NCBI GenBank assembly: GCA_945898065.1
Contig: CAMDHH010000008.1
Span: forward strand, 1-41,409
Source of the DNA: Bifidobacterium breve
GTDB taxonomy: Bacteria > Actinomycetota > Actinomycetes > Nanopelagicales > Nanopelagicaceae
Reading direction: 5' to 3'
DNA: 41,409 nt
The notes under the pieces are model-generated. The model was given only the letters and a program-made list of their open reading frames with translations. It searched no databases and was not told the origin of the DNA. Both the position numbers and the translations under genes were made by a program. How positions within the stretch are numbered: the first letter of the stretch is position 1; every line of letters begins with the position of its first letter. Below are positions 17,662 to 26,287 of the stretch, in pieces.

Positions 17662-20600
17662 GCCAGCTCCTTCTCTGAAATTTGCGACTTACGGCGCCCT
17701 GCAGGAAGAGCAAGCACGATAACGCTCACAAGAAAGATCAGTTGCAGTGAGAGCATGCCGCGTCGAGTAGTTCCATCATGAATTAATGAAAATTCACCGC
17801 TTGATAGCGCTGTAAATGTTGGCAATCCATTTTCGTTCTTACTTCGCTCTAAATATTGTCCATCTTTGAGCACTCTCCATGAGCGGCTGTAATTTTCGGT
17901 AAGTGTGAGCGTTCCTGGCCCTGGCAAAGATGTTCGAACACCGATTTCTCCACTATCTAAGTTCTGTCGTTTTCCATTTGAATCGGTAAAGATTAATCTG
18001 CCAGTTGCACCTGAGACTTTCCAGATGATTCCAGCACCTGTTGCCGATGTTCGAGTGAAGCCACCCAAGCCATCTATAGCGCGAATAACTTCTTCATTTG
18101 CAGGATTCTTTACAAATATATATTTAATTCCATATTGTGAGAGAAGTTCACTCGTCGATAATCCCGATCCATCGATTAAATCTCTCACTGCAGTGTCAAT
18201 AGCCGAGACGGTATTAGGAGATACATCTGGTTCGCCTAAAAAGAGTTCCTCACCTCTCGAAATAGAGAATTGCAACTCATTCTCTCCGTTAGCTCTGACC
18301 TGTCGAATAACGAGAGTCTTCGTGTTCTTCTCCACACCTAAGAATGCAGGGATCACAGTGATTTTATTACTTCTCACTGTCGAGTCCGCCCCAGTACCTA
18401 CTGTCCAAAAGATTGCACCTATTGCATAAACTGCAGTCACGACTAATAAAAGTGCCGCTAAGTAATGCCTGTGATGGACATGAGAGGATCTGAGTACTTC
18501 TCGCAATTTATCAAGAATTATTACGGCACATATTGCAGATGCAAGGGTTGCACATGCTATAAAAGTTCCAACCCAGATCTTTACTGACGATGAATTACCA
18601 TGAACAGAAATCGAGAGCGATGATAAGAAGGTCCCTGCGAGCAAAATTACAAATCCAACTTCAGCAACTTTCCTTGCGCTACTAGAAGAAAATAGAGCAA
18701 TAAGAAGAATGAGCAATATAGGACTAACAATCCACCAAGATATCGAGCCCGATCCGCCGGGATTTCCAATAATTGCAAGATTTGGTCCTCCACCAGAAAA
18801 AGCAATACCTGGCTCGCTGAGAAAACGTATCGGGTGAAGGATTGCTTCAAATGAATATGGAGCGTTGATCAAGAATGGAGCAATCAGCAGTGCAAGGCGC
18901 TTCTTTAGACGATCTCGGAAAGAAACATTCTTTTTATAATCCCTAAAGATTGAATATGCCACTAAGAAAATCGAAATGATAATAAATGAGAGTGAGAATG
19001 CGAAGATAACTGCTGCGAGCAACGAGATAGCCCAAATACGGCGCCAGGAATATTGATCGATGCTCTCCCATTTTCTCAGTGTCATGATGAGGATTGGCAA
19101 GAGAATTATTACCGTGATAGTTCCGAGTCGTCCAGAATTTATCGAAGCGATTGAAACAGGTGAGATTGCATAAAGTAGGGCACATACAGTCGCCAGCCAT
19201 CGGTTCTTAGTAAATTGTGCAAATAGATGAAAACTCGATATCACCATGAGTAGTGGCGCAAAAAGAAAAAAGAGGGTTATAAATAGCGCACTTTTTCCAA
19301 AGAGTATTGTTGATAGCGCTGCAATTATCGCCACCCATGTTGGTGAAGCACTTGCACTTCCCATTCCTACCTGGTGCCACGATTCAAGGTAACTACGCCA
19401 TAAGTCCATGGCGCTTTCTGGGGTTGCAGGCAAAGCGCCACCCACTAAAGAACCAAGTCTATTTCGCGACCAGATTAGTGTGAAGATAATAATAATTATT
19501 GTTGCCACTAGCTGTGGTTTTCGCAGAAGTGAACTCCACTTTGCAGTTGGAATTGGAACTAATAAATCTTCATCATCATTGATTTCAATTGGTGCAGAAT
19601 TTTGCTCTGTGGTTGTTGGTAATAAGCGTTCACGGATTGATTCTGCGATATTGCTCACCGATAGTCGCAATTGCGACCAACGCGGTGGAATATAAGAAGA
19701 TACTACTCGCGCAGAAATCATTCGAGTTTTCTTGCGAGATTTACGGGCGCTAAGAATTGTGTCTGGTCGGATTAGTAGCGTTGTAACTGCTAAGAGCTCA
19801 TCGCCTGCATAGCCTGGTAATTTCGCTATGAGGTAAACAAGTGCGCGACCAATAGCAGAACCTAATAGTTGAATGGTTAGCCACGGCAGGAGCCACCACG
19901 AAGAATTAGCAAGTAATACATAGGCCGCATTTCTGCGATCAAGTAAGAGCGGTCTATGGAGGAGTGCTCCATCAACATCGATTGATCGCCGCTCTGTTGC
20001 TGATGCTTGTGCATGAAATGCCACAGCATCGGTAACCACTATGACTGAATGTCCGGCCACTCGAGCACGCCAACCAAAATCTACATCGTCGCGAAATAAT
20101 GCAAGCTCTGGATCAAATCCACCAAGTTCTTCAAATACATCTCGCCTGATCAAGGCTCCTGCAGTGCTTACAGATAAAACTTCATTTATTCCATCGCGCT
20201 GGCCTTGGTCGTATTCATTCTTTTCTAGCCCAGTCCAGCGAGCGCCATTACCAGCGATGCTGACACCAACTTCTAATAAATGTGTTCGGTCATGCCAACC
20301 AAGTAATTTTGGACCTGCCATTACAACTTGAGGGCGATCAACAACTGCCTCCAACAATTTCTCGAGAGCGTTTTGTGTTGGCGCACAATCATCATGCAAT
20401 ATCCATAACCATTCATGGGCGCCAGAAACACTTGCAGGGAGTTCGCCAACTCCTAGTTGTACTGCGTTGCCAAAACCTAAATCACGTGGGGCAGAGAGAG
20501 TAGGAATCTTTGCACCACCGAGAAGTTTGGATGATGCATCAATTGAACCTGTATCAATTGCAATAATTTGATTAACACTTCGACTTTGCGATGCAATCGA

Positions 20601-20690
20601 TGCAACAACTTCAGGTAACCACAATGAACCGTCGTGAACAACAAGAATTGCAGTTACGCGATGTAAATCAATCGCGGTTTTTTCAGCCAT
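17658..20690 (-). CDS. Large membrane GT2-family glycosyltransferase
   Basis: 1010 residues. The N-terminal GT-A domain (about 10-250) has TAILVVHDGSLWLPEVVASIASQS, IAIDTGSIDAS, the metal-binding LHDDCAP (D100/D101) and RDDVDFGWRARVAGH near its end. A hydrophobic segment follows at about 260-290. From about 395 to 730 there are roughly 10 or more transmembrane helices resembling a GT-C or polyprenol-linked transferase architecture. Then comes an extracytoplasmic beta-rich region and a final TM near 985-1000. Nucleotide-sugar donor and acceptor are unknown; a cell-envelope glycan is likely. It lies directly after whiB2 across a GAAA-loop hairpin and is coupled to DUF5719 by overlap. Confidence 0.85.
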   Translation of the reverse strand: MAEKTAIDLHRVTAILVVHDGSLWLPEVVASIASQSRSVNQIIAIDTGSIDASSKLLGGAKIPTLSAPRDLGFGNAVQLGVGELPASVSGAHEWLWILHDDCAPTQNALEKLLEAVVDRPQVVMAGPKLLGWHDRTHLLEVGVSIAGNGARWTGLEKNEYDQGQRDGINEVLSVSTAGALIRRDVFEELGGFDPELALFRDDVDFGWRARVAGHSVIVVTDAVAFHAQASATERRSIDVDGALLHRPLLLDRRNAAYVLLANSSWWLLPWLTIQLLGSAIGRALVYLIAKLPGYAGDELLAVTTLLIRPDTILSARKSRKKTRMISARVVSSYIPPRWSQLRLSVSNIAESIRERLLPTTTEQNSAPIEINDDEDLLVPIPTAKWSSLLRKPQLVATIIIIIFTLIWSRNRLGSLVGGALPATPESAMDLWRSYLESWHQVGMGSASASPTWVAIIAALSTILFGKSALFITLFFLFAPLLMVISSFHLFAQFTKNRWLATVCALLYAISPVSIASINSGRLGTITVIILLPILIMTLRKWESIDQYSWRRIWAISLLAAVIFAFSLSFIIISIFLVAYSIFRDYKKNVSFRDRLKKRLALLIAPFLINAPYSFEAILHPIRFLSEPGIAFSGGGPNLAIIGNPGGSGSISWWIVSPILLILLIALFSSSSARKVAEVGFVILLAGTFLSSLSISVHGNSSSVKIWVGTFIACATLASAICAVIILDKLREVLRSSHVHHRHYLAALLLVVTAVYAIGAIFWTVGTGADSTVRSNKITVIPAFLGVEKNTKTLVIRQVRANGENELQFSISRGEELFLGEPDVSPNTVSAIDTAVRDLIDGSGLSTSELLSQYGIKYIFVKNPANEEVIRAIDGLGGFTRTSATGAGIIWKVSGATGRLIFTDSNGKRQNLDSGEIGVRTSLPGPGTLTLTENYSRSWRVLKDGQYLERSKNENGLPTFTALSSGEFSLIHDGTTRRGMLSLQLIFLVSVIVLALPAGRRKSQISEKELA

Positions 20691-20696
20691 AGTCTC

Positions 20697-20710
20697 TAGC
20701 CTTTCGGCTA
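20697..20710 (-). promoter_or_regulatory. GAAA-tetraloop hairpin masking the glycosyltransferase ribosome-binding site
   Basis: On the minus strand TAGCC-GAAA-GGCTA forms a perfect 5-bp stem closed by a GNRA tetraloop, 6 bases before the ATG at 20690 and 5 bases after the whiB2 stop. The only Shine-Dalgarno-like bases (AAGG) are in the loop and the 3' arm. Ribosomes finishing whiB2 could open it, which would couple the two genes. Confidence 0.5.
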
Positions 20711-20715
20711 ATAAC

Positions 20716-21015
20716 CTATGCTGATCGGCGCTTTAGACGACGGCGTTCGCGTTCGGAGAGTCCACCCCAAATACCGAAACGTTCATCATGTGCAAGTGCA
20801 TATTCCAAACATTGAGAGCGAACATCACATGAAAGGCATACGCGCTTTGCTTCGCGAGTTGAGCCGCCTTTTTCTGGAAAGAATGCTTCTGGATCTGTTT
20901 GGGCGCATAGGGCGCGCTCTTGCCATGAAAGCTCAATGCTCTCGCCGCTCTCTAATTTGATTGTAGGACCACTGGTAATACCTGCTTGGGGATTAGATTC
21001 AGGTCGGATCGGCAT
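20716..21015 (-). CDS. whiB2: WhiB2/WhmD-type iron-sulfur transcription factor
   Basis: 99 residues. The four cluster cysteines are C37, C60, C63 and C69. CAQTDPEAFFPEKGGSTREA, CLEYALAHDERFGIWGG and LSERERRRLKRR are nearly those of mycobacterial WhiB2/WhmD and Streptomyces WhiB, regulators needed for septation and sporulation division. The start is the ATG at 21015 with AAGGAG 7 bases upstream. It has its own promoter (21076-21104) and is followed by the GT2 and DUF5719 genes. In Mycobacterium the neighbouring fbiAB genes for coenzyme F420 are present; they are absent here. Identity of family is certain; the target genes are not known. Confidence 0.95.
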   Translation of the reverse strand: MPIRPESNPQAGITSGPTIKLESGESIELSWQERALCAQTDPEAFFPEKGGSTREAKRVCLSCDVRSQCLEYALAHDERFGIWGGLSERERRRLKRRSA

Positions 21016-21075
21016 TCCGATTCTCCTTGCGAACTTTGGGCAATCTCCCTATTGGAAAAAACCTTCTAGAGGTAA

Positions 21076-21104
21076 ATTACACGCTTGTAACTCCACTAAG
21101 TCAA
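21076..21104 (-). promoter_or_regulatory. whiB2 promoter with overlapping dyad
   Basis: TTGACT (21099-21104), a 17-base spacer and TGTAAT (21076-21081) on the minus strand form the best vegetative promoter in the window, about 60 bases before whiB2. The dyad TTACA-N4-TGTAA (21077-21090) overlaps the -10 hexamer and is a candidate repressor or activator site. Confidence 0.55.
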
Positions 21105-21151
21105 GTCGGAATGCAAACTTTATTTAGAAAATCACGCTCAAAACCGTGGAA

Positions 21152-22159
21152 TTAAAAATTTAATGAAGAAATTTCGCCCTTTTCGCAATAACTTCCCGAA
21201 ATGTGAGAATTTTTCTCAATTTTTGTCCCTGATGCGATGAATGAATGAGTAATGGAAGCGCCCTCTCCAATAATTACATCGCTGCCAATAATCGATCCAT
21301 CGACCACTGCGCCAGGGCCAACAATGGTGCCAGAACCTATGGCGCTAGCCCCTGAAATCGTGGCACTGGCATCAATCTGTGCGCCATCCATGACCACGGA
21401 TTCTCGTGAATGGCTCATTACTTTTGCGCTACGAAGTGCAGGTGCATCTGCAACTCCGCTAACTAAATCACGTGAACCTTGCATGAGTGCTTTTGGAGTT
21501 CCAATATCTAACCAATAACTCTGATCTACATATCCAAATACTTTTTTGCCGGATGAGACTAGGTGCGGGAAAGTTTCTCGCTCAATACTCACAACTGTGT
21601 GAGGTGCAATTTCATCTATAACCGAGGGGCTAAAAACGTAGCACCCGGCGTTGATTGTATTAGTTGGCGGATTTTTCATTTTCTCTAGAAAAGCAGTAAC
21701 TCTCTTATTGGAATCGGTAGGTACGCATCCGTAGGCACGAGCATCCTCAACCTGAGTTAGATGCAATGTTACATCTGCGCCATTTTTTTCATGAAAATCT
21801 ATTTGGCCGCGCAAATTATGCGAACTCAACACATCGCCATTGAATATAACTATAGATTCATCTCTGTCAAGTAAATCCGCAGCATTGCGAATTGCTCCAC
21901 CCGTTCCGAGTGGTTCTTTTTCAACGGCATAAAGTAACTTCATTCCGAATTTTGAACCATCTCCGAAATATGGAATAAAAACTTCTGATAAATATGAAGT
22001 CGCTAAGACAACTGTTGTAATTCCAGCATTTTTTGCCATGGCTAGCTGATGTTCTGTAACTGGTAAGCCGGCAACAGGAAGCATTGGTTTTGGAGTATGT
22101 CGAGTCAGGGGCATAAGGCGGGTACCGAGGCCTCCCACAAGAAGTATTCCCACTGCCAT
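21152..22159 (-). CDS. Mannose-1-phosphate guanylyltransferase-type nucleotidyltransferase
   Basis: 335 residues. The N-terminal nucleotidyltransferase domain starts with the signature GGLGTRLMPLTRHTPKPMLPV (about 9-29), followed by FNGDVLSS (metal-binding Asp) and the sugar-binding region VFSPSVIDEI. After about residue 235 the protein becomes a left-handed beta-helix with hexapeptide repeats (DASATISGASAIGSGTIVGP). This two-domain layout is that of actinobacterial ManB/ManC (Rv3264c), which makes GDP-mannose from GTP and mannose-1-phosphate. Glucose-1-phosphate enzymes are a less likely alternative. The start is the ATG at 22159, 2 bases after the dapC stop. The phosphomannomutase at 14574-15941 would supply the substrate. 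Confidence 0.85.
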   Translation of the reverse strand: MAVGILLVGGLGTRLMPLTRHTPKPMLPVAGLPVTEHQLAMAKNAGITTVVLATSYLSEVFIPYFGDGSKFGMKLLYAVEKEPLGTGGAIRNAADLLDRDESIVIFNGDVLSSHNLRGQIDFHEKNGADVTLHLTQVEDARAYGCVPTDSNKRVTAFLEKMKNPPTNTINAGCYVFSPSVIDEIAPHTVVSIERETFPHLVSSGKKVFGYVDQSYWLDIGTPKALMQGSRDLVSGVADAPALRSAKVMSHSRESVVMDGAQIDASATISGASAIGSGTIVGPGAVVDGSIIGSDVIIGEGASITHSFIASGTKIEKNSHISGSYCEKGEISSLNF

Positions 22160-22161
22160 AG

Positions 22162-23235
22162 TTATTTGCCTGCGCTTTCAATTCGGTGTACTGCATCAGC
22201 GATCTGTTCATCCGTTGCAGTAAGAGCAATACGTATATAAGAAGCGCCTTTTTCACCATAGAAGGAACCTGGCGTTGCCAATATTCCTAATTCTGCCAGC
22301 CAGCCGACACTCTTCCAAGCATCTTCATTTCGGGTGCACCAGATATACAAACCCGCATTCGAATACTCAATAGTAAAGCCGGCTTTCACAAGTGATGGCG
22401 CAAGCAGTGCTCGACGATTGTTATATCGTGCGCGCTGTTCGCCAACATGTTTCTCATCGCCTAGAGCAGTGACCATTGCATTCTGTACAGGTAGAGGAAC
22501 CATCATCCCGGCATGCTTGCGAAATTCGCGAATATTGGCAATTAGTTTTGGGTCACCGATAAGTATGGCGCCGCGATAACCAGCCATCGAGGAACGCTTC
22601 GAAAGAGAATGTACAGCGAGCAGATTTATATTCTTTCCTTGTGCAATTGCCAGTAGTGAGCGCCCTTGTGCAGAATCACCAAAATCTAAGTAACACTCAT
22701 CAGAGACCAGAATTGAGTTATTTTTTTGAGACCAGTTGATTGCGCTCTTTATTTGCGAATCTGAATGTACTTGGCCAGTTGGATTTGATGGGGAATTTAT
22801 CCACGCTAAATCAGCCTCAGGCCAATTCGCCGCATCAATAGGAACAGTAATTGCTTGCGCACTAGCAATAATGGCACCAACGTTATACGTCGGATATGCA
22901 ACTTCTGGAATCAAGACTTTCTTTGATTCCAGAATTGTTGGAAGCCATGCAACTAATTCTTTGGAACCGATTACTGGTAATACATCAAAGTCGCCAGTTG
23001 CACCTAAGTGATTGAGCGCCCAACTTCTTATTGTTTCGCGTAATTCTGGAGTGCCAGCAGTGACTGGGTAGCGAGGAGAGTCGGAGGACTCTCGAAATTT
23101 TTTCTGAATGAATTCTGGAGTTGAATCAACGGGAGTTCCTTGCGAAAGGTCGATGATTCCCTGCCTATGTTTGCGCGCTATCTCACCGTAAGGAGCAAGT
23201 GCATCCCAGGGGAAATCTGGAAGTGAGGAGCGCAA
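22162..23235 (-). CDS. dapC: Succinyldiaminopimelate transaminase DapC
   Basis: A PLP-dependent class I aminotransferase of 357 residues. SPSNPTGQVH is the substrate loop, LVSDECYLDFG holds the pyridoxal-ring Asp, and VHSLSKRSSMAGYRGA holds the Schiff-base K213. The start LPDFPWDALAPY and its position after a 7Fe ferredoxin gene match actinobacterial DapC (Rv1178), which makes succinyl-diaminopimelate for lysine and peptidoglycan. The first possible start after the in-frame stop is TTG at 23235, 6 bases beyond the ferredoxin stop. No strong Shine-Dalgarno is seen, so coupling is likely. Length fits the family. Confidence 0.9.
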   Translation of the reverse strand: MRSSLPDFPWDALAPYGEIARKHRQGIIDLSQGTPVDSTPEFIQKKFRESSDSPRYPVTAGTPELRETIRSWALNHLGATGDFDVLPVIGSKELVAWLPTILESKKVLIPEVAYPTYNVGAIIASAQAITVPIDAANWPEADLAWINSPSNPTGQVHSDSQIKSAINWSQKNNSILVSDECYLDFGDSAQGRSLLAIAQGKNINLLAVHSLSKRSSMAGYRGAILIGDPKLIANIREFRKHAGMMVPLPVQNAMVTALGDEKHVGEQRARYNNRRALLAPSLVKAGFTIEYSNAGLYIWCTRNEDAWKSVGWLAELGILATPGSFYGEKGASYIRIALTATDEQIADAVHRIESAGK

Positions 23236-23241
23236 AAACTT

Positions 23242-23562
23242 TTACTCGCTCTTAGGTGGAAGTGCTAAAACCTCTGCGTGATCACTATTGACGATGCCAA
23301 CTTTGCCAGCGCCGCCGGGTGATCCAATCTCAACAAAGAATTCTGTATTGACCTTTGTGAAATCTTTCCACTGTGATGGCACATCATCTTCATAATAAAT
23401 CGCTTCAACTGGGCACACTGGCTCGCAGGCGCCACAATCAACACACTCATCAGGTTGGATATAGAGCATGCGATTTCCTTCGTAAATACAGTCCACAGGA
23501 CATTCTTCGATGCAGGACTTATCTTTCACATCGACACATGGCTGGGCAATCACGTAGGTCAC
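23242..23562 (-). CDS. fdxA: 7Fe ferredoxin (FdxA/FdxC type)
   Basis: A 106-residue electron carrier with one [3Fe-4S] and one [4Fe-4S] cluster. By the family pattern C9, C17 and C50 bind the 3Fe cluster, while C21, C40, C43 and C46 bind the 4Fe cluster; C25 is an extra cysteine. SCIEECPVDCIYEGNRMLY and CVDCGACEPVCPVEAIYYEDD are textbook motifs. The start is GTG at 23562 with AAGGAG at ideal spacing. It leads the fdx-dapC-guanylyltransferase operon and is divergent from the acetyltransferase gene. A TAGAAT box (23599-23604, minus strand) is a weak promoter candidate. Confidence 0.95.
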   Translation of the reverse strand: MTYVIAQPCVDVKDKSCIEECPVDCIYEGNRMLYIQPDECVDCGACEPVCPVEAIYYEDDVPSQWKDFTKVNTEFFVEIGSPGGAGKVGIVNSDHAEVLALPPKSE

Positions 23563-23629
23563 GGTAGGACTCCTTCATTTTTGGTAAATAACTCCCTAAT
23601 TCTAATCACAAAGAAGAAGATGGTGCGAG

Positions 23630-24610
23630 ATGAGGCTGGGCGATTATCGTTATCCCATGAAGTGGACTGGTGCTACGGGTTTGATGGATCACGTCGGTAA
23701 GCGCCTTACTATCCGTCTGCACGAAGCTAGTGGTGGTTACAGAGATATCGTCGGCATCTTGGAATCTCCAACAACTTTACGTCATAAAAATGGCGATGAA
23801 ATCACATTTTCTCAGAATGAGATTGCAATATATCGGGAGATTATTCCCCTTCCAGATAGTGCTGGCAAAGGAGCACCACTTTCGATTCGAATAATCGAAC
23901 TTGAAAAAATACTTAATTCGACTTGGAGTGCCACCGAGCAGATCATGCATGGGCAATGGCTCTTTCGTGCAAGTGGCAAATACACAATGCGAGCCAATTC
24001 AGTATTACCTCAAGGCGCTCCCCCATTTGGTGGACCAGAAAAAAATATTGACGAAGCAATCAGCGATGTAGTTACTTTTTATGCAGATCGCGATCTTGAG
24101 CCTATATTCCATCTGCCCTTACCGATCTACCATGAATTATCTAGCTACTTGTTAGCACATGGGTGGATGGAAAAACTCAGAGCACAAGTTCAAGTACTCG
24201 ATATTGAAGTTACTCAAATCAATTCAGATTCTGTTCTTGAAGTAAGCAGTCTGTGTGATGCAGAATGGTTAGCTGTGCAAGGCGATGAGATGTTACTGAC
24301 TCTGATGGAAACGACTCCTGCACGCTATTATATTTTGAAGAAAAATGGCGAGGCAGTTGCTGCTCTTCGCGCTGGAATAAGAGATGAGTGGACAGTCATT
24401 TCGCGTTTATATGTAAGACCTGAGTTTAGAGGAAGTAAAATTGGCCAAGAACTAATGCTCCTTGTTTTCAACAATCTTTATTCACTTGGAATTACAAAAG
24501 CAGCGCTTCAGGTCGATATTTCTAACGAAGCGGCCATTGCACTTTATAAGAGTTTAGGCTTTAGAAAACATCACGAATATTCCTTTGTGATACAAAGTAG
24601 CGAGTCTTAA
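23630..24610 (+). CDS. GNAT acetyltransferase, CG3035/Rv0428c family (possible N-acetylglutamate synthase)
   Basis: 326 residues in three parts. An N-terminal SH3-like barrel (about 20-70) contains GKRLTIRLHEASGG and DIVGILES. A linker and a degenerate middle domain follow. The C-terminal GNAT domain (about 200-322) has the acetyl-CoA loop VRPEFRGSKIGQEL (RGSKIG at 267-272) and NEAAIALYKSLGF. The architecture matches the actinobacterial CG3035 family, reported to act as N-acetylglutamate synthase in Corynebacterium. The start is the ATG at 23630; an ATG at 23657 (MKWTG) is an alternative. The stop is 1 base from the cysS start, so they are probably co-transcribed. Substrate is not proven by sequence. 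Confidence 0.8.
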   Translation: MRLGDYRYPMKWTGATGLMDHVGKRLTIRLHEASGGYRDIVGILESPTTLRHKNGDEITFSQNEIAIYREIIPLPDSAGKGAPLSIRIIELEKILNSTWSATEQIMHGQWLFRASGKYTMRANSVLPQGAPPFGGPEKNIDEAISDVVTFYADRDLEPIFHLPLPIYHELSSYLLAHGWMEKLRAQVQVLDIEVTQINSDSVLEVSSLCDAEWLAVQGDEMLLTLMETTPARYYILKKNGEAVAALRAGIRDEWTVISRLYVRPEFRGSKIGQELMLLVFNNLYSLGITKAALQVDISNEAAIALYKSLGFRKHHEYSFVIQSSES

Positions 24611-24611
24611 T

Positions 24612-25979
24612 ATGCGCCTTTCCATGTATGACACTGCAAGTCGTGAAGTTCAAGAGATTGCACCCGGTAAAGACTCCATTTCGATGTATTGCTGTGGTCC
24701 TACTGTCTATAGAGATGCCCATGTAGGCAATCTGCGCACTTTCATACTCTCAGATTTGATACAACGCACCCTCAAGCTTCAAGGATCTACGGTGGCGCTA
24801 ATTCAAAACATTACCGATGTTGGCCATATGGCCGATGACGTAACAGTTGAAGACAAGGTATTGCAGCAAGCTAAAAAAGAAAATATTGATCCTTTTGAAA
24901 TTGCACGCAAATACGAAGCAAAATTTCATCATGATTTAGCACTACTCAATATCGAGCCTGCTGCAAAATATCCTCGAGCGAGTGAAACCATTGATTTGAT
25001 GCAAGTGATGATTTCAAAACTCATTAAAAACTCTTTCGCGTATGTCGGTTCAGATTCAAATGTATATTTTTCAGTAAAATCATTTGCAAGTTACGGCGCA
25101 ATTAGTGGAAATAGAATTGATTCTCTCCAGCCCGGCCACAGATATGAATATCTTGATGAGGGAGGGAAACTTTTCCATGCTGATTGGGCGCTATGGAAAA
25201 GCGCTGGAGATCGAACACAAATGATCTGGGATTCCCCCTGGGGGCCAGGATTTCCTGGTTGGCATATTGAATGCTCTGCTATGTCAATGGATCTTTTAGA
25301 TAATCATGTTGATATTCATGTAGGCGGAATTGATTTACGTTTTCCTCATCATGAGAATGAAAGAGCTCAATCAAATGCGATGACTCAGAGTGAAAGTGTT
25401 GCACTTTGGGTACATGGAGAACATTTACTTTTCGAAGGTAGAAAGATGTCAAAGAGTGCGGGTAATGTAATCCTGCTATCAGATATCACTGCCAGAGGAA
25501 TTGACCCCTTGGCGCTTCGATTAGTTATTCAAGAGAACCGCTATCGATCACAAATGGATTTGACCTGGGACTCCATTGAGTCTGCATTCATCACATTGAA
25601 GCGATGGCGAATGAAAGTAGAGATGTGGGGTTCAAGTCTTATTGTGAAAAAGGACGAAGAGATCTATGAATCCTTTATGAATGATCTTGATACACCGCGA
25701 GTAATTCAGAGATTGCGAACTCTCGAACGCGACCTCACCATCAGTGACGAAATCAAGCGTGCGATATTCCTCTATGCAGATCAAGTCTTGGCCTTAGATA
25801 TGCATGTTGCTAAAAGATTACTGGCACTACCTAAAAATTGTGAAGCTTTACTTGAGGAGAGAAAAATTGCTCGAGCAAATAAGGATTGGGCAAGAAGTGA
25901 TGCGCTACGTGATGAACTTGGCGAACTAGGAATTCATGTCAGTGACACATCAGCGGGACAAGAATGGGATTTTGCCTAA
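24612..25979 (+). CDS. cysS: Cysteinyl-tRNA synthetase
   Basis: A class I aminoacyl-tRNA synthetase of 455 residues that charges tRNA-Cys. It has the HIGH-equivalent HVGN (37-40), KMSKS (278-282) and the tight-binding zinc site C28, C221, H246 and E250 (CCGPTVY, WHIECSAM, FPHHENE). It keeps the C-terminal DALR-like/anticodon region ending KDWARSDALRDELGELGI. This, with the GGIDLRFPHHENE stretch, distinguishes it from the shorter mycothiol ligase MshC. It is followed convergently by a small membrane protein gene with a 4-base overlap of stops. Confidence 0.93.
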   Translation: MRLSMYDTASREVQEIAPGKDSISMYCCGPTVYRDAHVGNLRTFILSDLIQRTLKLQGSTVALIQNITDVGHMADDVTVEDKVLQQAKKENIDPFEIARKYEAKFHHDLALLNIEPAAKYPRASETIDLMQVMISKLIKNSFAYVGSDSNVYFSVKSFASYGAISGNRIDSLQPGHRYEYLDEGGKLFHADWALWKSAGDRTQMIWDSPWGPGFPGWHIECSAMSMDLLDNHVDIHVGGIDLRFPHHENERAQSNAMTQSESVALWVHGEHLLFEGRKMSKSAGNVILLSDITARGIDPLALRLVIQENRYRSQMDLTWDSIESAFITLKRWRMKVEMWGSSLIVKKDEEIYESFMNDLDTPRVIQRLRTLERDLTISDEIKRAIFLYADQVLALDMHVAKRLLALPKNCEALLEERKIARANKDWARSDALRDELGELGIHVSDTSAGQEWDFA

Positions 25980-26287
25980 AGCGCCAGTGCAACTGCTGCA
26001 AAAATTGCAATAAATCCGATATTAATAAGAGCACTTCCAAGAGAATCACCCTGAATCAATATCTCATCACTAAGCCCTGGAGTCCCTCCTCGCATAACAA
26101 TGACAATCCACACTATTCCTGCAATCACTTTCAAATATCGTCTGCCCCATGTTCGCCCAATCGCCCAGATTCCCACCATTGAAGAGATGAGAGCAAAGAG
26201 AAATCCAAAAGGTGGTAGAACTAAGTGCAAGAAAATTGAACCAACTGCGAGTAAAGCTCCGATAAGAATCGAATAGATGACTCTCAT
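25976..26287 (-). CDS. Small membrane protein (Rv1171-like, DUF6113)
   Basis: 103 residues with about four hydrophobic helices (roughly 5-23, 27-44, 52-68, 84-102) and a conserved basic turn (GRTWGRRYLK). It has no catalytic motif. The ATG at 26287 directly follows the mshB stop with no spacing. In Mycobacterium a membrane protein (Rv1171) also follows mshB (Rv1170), so the pairing is conserved and suggests a link to mycothiol or its precursor, though none has been shown. The 3' end overlaps cysS by four bases. Confidence 0.7.
   Translation of the reverse strand: MRVIYSILIGALLAVGSIFLHLVLPPFGFLFALISSMVGIWAIGRTWGRRYLKVIAGIVWIVIVMRGGTPGLSDEILIQGDSLGSALINIGFIAIFAAVALAL

Noticed and set aside
24612..25979. 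Assignment as mycothiol ligase MshC
   Set aside because: Length (455), the C-terminal anticodon-like region and the GGIDLRFPHHENE motif fit CysS; MshC is shorter and lacks that end.
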